A stretch of 45,979 nt of DNA from CBFGTA01 sp965651595 (GTDB lineage Bacteria > Actinomycetota > Actinomycetes > S36-B12 > UBA10799), in the NCBI GenBank assembly GCA_965651595.1, contig CBFGTA010000004.1:1-45979 (forward strand), given 5' to 3'. The translations under genes and the position numbers were made by a program. The notes beneath the pieces were generated by a model, which was not told where the DNA came from, did no database searches, and saw only the letters and a list, made by a program, of their open reading frames with translations. Below are positions 43,675 through 45,979 of the stretch, piece by piece. How positions within the stretch are numbered: position 1 is the first letter of the stretch; every line of letters starts with the position of its first letter.

Positions 43675-44589
43675 TCAGGAAACGGCTGGCCCGTCCACAG
43701 CAATCATCGGGCACAACTGACCAGTGGTGTATCCCTGGGCTTTGAGGATCGGGATGAGGTTCTTCGTCACCTGCAGCGCCTGAGCGCCGTGCCCGGCTCC
43801 GTCGTGCAGCAGGATAATCGCCCCCGGAGCCAGATTGGAAGCGATCGAATTCGTAACCACGGATGCCCCAGGCTCACGCCAGTCCACCGGATCTATCGCC
43901 CAGCCCGCCGATTGCATTCCCCGTGCTGTGGCTGCCGCGATCGCCCCAGGACCGATGGAACCATAGGGCGCCCGCCAGCACGTGGTCTGGGCCCCAACTG
44001 TCTTCTGGATCAGTTTTTCCATGCGATCGAGATCTTCACCGACCGCCTGCTCTGACCATCTGCCCATGTCGGGGTGGCTCCATGAGTGCCCCGCCAAGGT
44101 TGATCCGCTCATCATGATGTCACGCATGACTGACTTGCCGTCTGTCGTGACGTTGACGCCGTTGATGAAGAACGTTGCCGTCAAGCCCGCCTTCTGCAGT
44201 TCTTTGGCGATCTCGCGAGAGTAGTAGCCAGCGGGGCCGTCATCATAGGTGAGATAAACGAGTCTTGGTCGAACCCCGTCAGGACCTGCTTCGCCACGCT
44301 TGGGGCCGTAGGCGATGGGCTGTTTCTTCTTTACTTTCGGCCCGGCAGCGCCTAGGGGAAGAATGTACGGGTTCACCTCTTGAGCCACCTCAACGAAGGT
44401 GGGTTCCCGGGGCTCCGGCTCTGGCGTAGGGTCTGTCTGCGAGTTGCCCCCCGCAATGGACTGAGCGGAGAAGCTGTTCTGCTCGACGGCTCGCATTCCC
44501 ACGAGCACCGCACCGCCAAGAACTAGTCCTACTGCCACGGCAATGAGCGAAATGAGAACTGCGCTCGCACCCCGTTGATTCATCGTCAC
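43675..44589 (-). CDS. Membrane-anchored polysaccharide deacetylase (NodB homology domain)
   Basis: A 304-residue protein with one N-terminal membrane helix, a Pro/Glu-rich linker and an exported NodB domain. The deacetylase motifs are complete: TYDDGP (metal-binding Asp), HSWSHPDM (metal-binding His pair), RAPYGS, DPVDW and LLHDG (catalytic His). It probably removes acetyl groups from peptidoglycan or another envelope glycan. I take the GTG at 44589, 7 nt after CACAAT on the minus strand; the ATG two codons later is an alternative. Confidence 0.9.
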   Translation of the reverse strand: MTMNQRGASAVLISLIAVAVGLVLGGAVLVGMRAVEQNSFSAQSIAGGNSQTDPTPEPEPREPTFVEVAQEVNPYILPLGAAGPKVKKKQPIAYGPKRGEAGPDGVRPRLVYLTYDDGPAGYYSREIAKELQKAGLTATFFINGVNVTTDGKSVMRDIMMSGSTLAGHSWSHPDMGRWSEQAVGEDLDRMEKLIQKTVGAQTTCWRAPYGSIGPGAIAAATARGMQSAGWAIDPVDWREPGASVVTNSIASNLAPGAIILLHDGAGHGAQALQVTKNLIPILKAQGYTTGQLCPMIAVDGPAVS

Positions 44590-44596
44590 ATCCGCA

Positions 44597-44602
44597 ATTG
44601 TG
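44597..44602 (-). promoter_or_regulatory. Putative -10 element of the deacetylase gene
   Basis: On the minus strand CACAAT lies 7 nt before the GTG at 44589, suggesting a leaderless or near-leaderless transcript. Confidence 0.35.
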
Positions 44603-44664
44603 CACCACTAGCCCGGACGCTCAGTGCACCGGCGTGGCCGCTGATTGGATCGACGTGCTCAGCC

Positions 44665-44670
44665 TATGGT
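44665..44670 (+). promoter_or_regulatory. Putative -10 element, leaderless amidohydrolase gene
   Basis: TATGGT is a TANNNT match 6 nt before the ATG at 44677, with no ribosome binding site. Confidence 0.55.
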
Positions 44671-44676
44671 GGACAC

Positions 44677-45576
44677 ATGTCCAGCGACATCGGACCCCCT
44701 GACGACGCGAGCGTGAAGCAGTGGCTCGTAGCCCACAAGATTCCCGGAATCATCGACTGCCACGTCCACTTCATGCCCACAGCCGTCATGGACAAAGTGT
44801 GGGCCTATTTTGACGCTGCCCCGCAACACTATGGGCGTGAGTGGCCCATCACGTATCGCGTAGGAGATGAGAGACGAATCCGCACCCTCTCGGCGCTCGG
44901 GGTGCGCCGGTTCACCACCCTTAACTACGCTCACCGACCCGGAATGGCGAGTTGGCTCAACGATTGGTCGCTACGCTTCGCGCGGGAGAACCCGGCTGTC
45001 ATTGCTTCGGCCACGTTCTATCCGGAACCGGCGGCCGCGTTGACCGTCGCAACTGCCCTGGGCGCCGGAGCACGCTGTTGGAAAATTCATTTGCAGGTGT
45101 CTGACTTTAGCCCCCTCGATCCGCTGCTCACGGAAGCCTGGCAACTCGTCGAGGATGCGGGGGCTCCGGTCGTCATTCATTCTGGAAGCGAGCCGCTGCC
45201 CGGTGACCACACGCAGCCCCATGGGGTTGCGCAACTGCTCGAACGGCATCCTGAGTTAAAGCTGATTGTGGCTCACCTGGGGGCTGGGGAAACTGACTTC
45301 TATCTCGACCTGGCCCGCACCCATGACGGCGTCTATCTGGACACAGCGATGGCCCTCACCGACTACATGGGCGGCCCTACCGCCCTGGCACCGAGAACGC
45401 TGTCGAAGCTTGAGGCTGCTGGCCATGCTGGCAAGATTGTTTTCGGATCGGACTTTCCCAATATTCCCTACTCTTTCTCGCACCAAGTCGAGGCTCTCGC
45501 CCGCCTCGGCTTCGGTAGTGAATGGATGCGGGCGGTCCTGTGGGACAACCCGTTCCAAGCACTCGCACTCAACTAG
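44677..45576 (+). CDS. Amidohydrolase family protein (amidohydrolase_2)
   Basis: A 299-residue TIM-barrel metal hydrolase or decarboxylase. The metal-binding HxH is DCHVH (27-31), further ligands are in VVIHSGSEP and VAHLGAGE, and the final Asp is in FGSDFPNIPY. The family includes aminocarboxymuconate-semialdehyde decarboxylase-like enzymes; the substrate here is not predictable. The ATG follows a TATGGT hexamer by 6 nt. Its stop overlaps the convergent transporter gene by four bases. Confidence 0.87.
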   Translation: MSSDIGPPDDASVKQWLVAHKIPGIIDCHVHFMPTAVMDKVWAYFDAAPQHYGREWPITYRVGDERRIRTLSALGVRRFTTLNYAHRPGMASWLNDWSLRFARENPAVIASATFYPEPAAALTVATALGAGARCWKIHLQVSDFSPLDPLLTEAWQLVEDAGAPVVIHSGSEPLPGDHTQPHGVAQLLERHPELKLIVAHLGAGETDFYLDLARTHDGVYLDTAMALTDYMGGPTALAPRTLSKLEAAGHAGKIVFGSDFPNIPYSFSHQVEALARLGFGSEWMRAVLWDNPFQALALN

Positions 45577-45979
45577 GATGGGCGCCTGGCTTGGGGTTGG
45601 CCGAGTTGGTGAATAGGCAGACTCGAGAAACTGAGATACACCCGCACGTTGCCGTGGTACTTCACGGCCAGCCCTGCCGCCAAGTCTTGTATCGCGTCGA
45701 GCTCAGCAACGGTCCGGCTTCCCGAGAAGGTGACGCATACGTGGGCATCGAAGCCCTTGCCGCGGCGAACCACGTACGCATCCACGAGGGTAAGGCCCGC
45801 GCAACCACTGTCGGAGGACAGAACCTCCTGCACCGCCTCCACAAACTCGGATTCGAGTTCGTGGTCGACTCGGCGTCCAGTCAGCCGATCCACTTCTTTG
45901 CGAAACATGCTGACCGGTTCCCGCAGGAGGATGAGCGCTATCACCACCACGACTAACGAATCGGCGATGTAGGTGATGT
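45573..45979 (-). CDS. Cation diffusion facilitator (CDF) transporter, C-terminal part, partial
   Basis: The frame enters from beyond the right edge of the window, so only the last ~135 residues are seen. They begin with ITYIADSLVVVVIALILLREP, a typical last CDF membrane helix including the metal-site Asp, followed by a ~100-residue cytosolic domain with a ferredoxin-like pattern (residues such as VDAYVVRRGKGFDAHVCVTF). CDF proteins export Zn2+, Fe2+ or other divalent metals as dimers. Gene finders may place a start at GTG 45950, but the upstream codons clearly belong to the protein. Confidence 0.75.
   Translation of the reverse strand, partial: ITYIADSLVVVVIALILLREPVSMFRKEVDRLTGRRVDHELESEFVEAVQEVLSSDSGCAGLTLVDAYVVRRGKGFDAHVCVTFSGSRTVAELDAIQDLAAGLAVKYHGNVRVYLSFSSLPIHQLGQPQARRPS

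Noticed and set aside
1..45979. tRNA, rRNA, CRISPR array, transposase or prophage genes
   Set aside because: I looked on both strands and saw no cloverleaf-type sequence, repeat-spacer series, transposase or phage protein motif.

Overview
This 46 kb window comes from a high-GC actinobacterium, probably class Actinomycetes. The main signs are a SigR/RsrA thiol-stress pair (usually found in mycothiol-making actinomycetes), a 24-codon bL37 ribosomal gene beside it, the aroA-rsgA-hisN gene order, GTG starts, and many genes whose start codon lies only 6 nt after a -10-like hexamer (leaderless transcripts). I cannot name the genus. About 35 protein genes are supported. I see no tRNA, rRNA, insertion sequence, prophage or CRISPR array.

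Layout. 1-5450 is a conserved housekeeping block: bL37, rsrA-sigR (minus strand, with a SigR-type promoter), an SRAP/YedK abasic-site protease, aroA, rsgA and hisN. 5447-11903 holds an AI-2E-type exporter, a PAS-PAS-GGDEF diguanylate cyclase, a cytochrome P450 and a FUSC-type membrane protein. 11920-15968 (minus) looks like a three-gene unit: a single-pass membrane protein, a PrsW-type intramembrane protease and a bacteriophytochrome-GGDEF photoreceptor.

16100-29978 is a long plus-strand run: a secreted lipase-like hydrolase, a polytopic membrane protein, a SbcD-like phosphoesterase with a giant SbcC/YhaN-like ATPase, a small membrane protein, a TAP-family lipoprotein hydrolase, a membrane GGDEF protein, and a FIST sensor coupled to a GGDEF-EAL protein. 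29968-37034 contains a TetR regulator, an HU protein with a strong hairpin after it, a TDT-family transporter, a serine beta-lactamase-like protein, an LPG-synthase/flippase-like membrane protein, a MASE4-like GGDEF cyclase and a small Ala/Val-rich membrane protein. 37283-45979 has a two-component pair, a CPA1-type cation/proton antiporter, a tandem UspA protein, a DUF6159-like membrane protein, a polysaccharide deacetylase, an amidohydrolase, and the C-terminal part of a CDF metal transporter that runs off the window.

The strongest theme is cyclic-di-GMP: five GGDEF proteins lie within 30 kb, each with a different sensor (PAS, phytochrome, short membrane domain, FIST partner, MASE4-like). 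Only one carries a normally placed RxxD inhibitory site, and one (with a degenerate GGDEF and intact EAL) is probably a phosphodiesterase. The most unusual proteins are the phytochrome-GGDEF, the FIST/GGDEF-EAL pair, and the SbcC-like ATPase with central membrane helices and a ~240-residue C-terminal extension.
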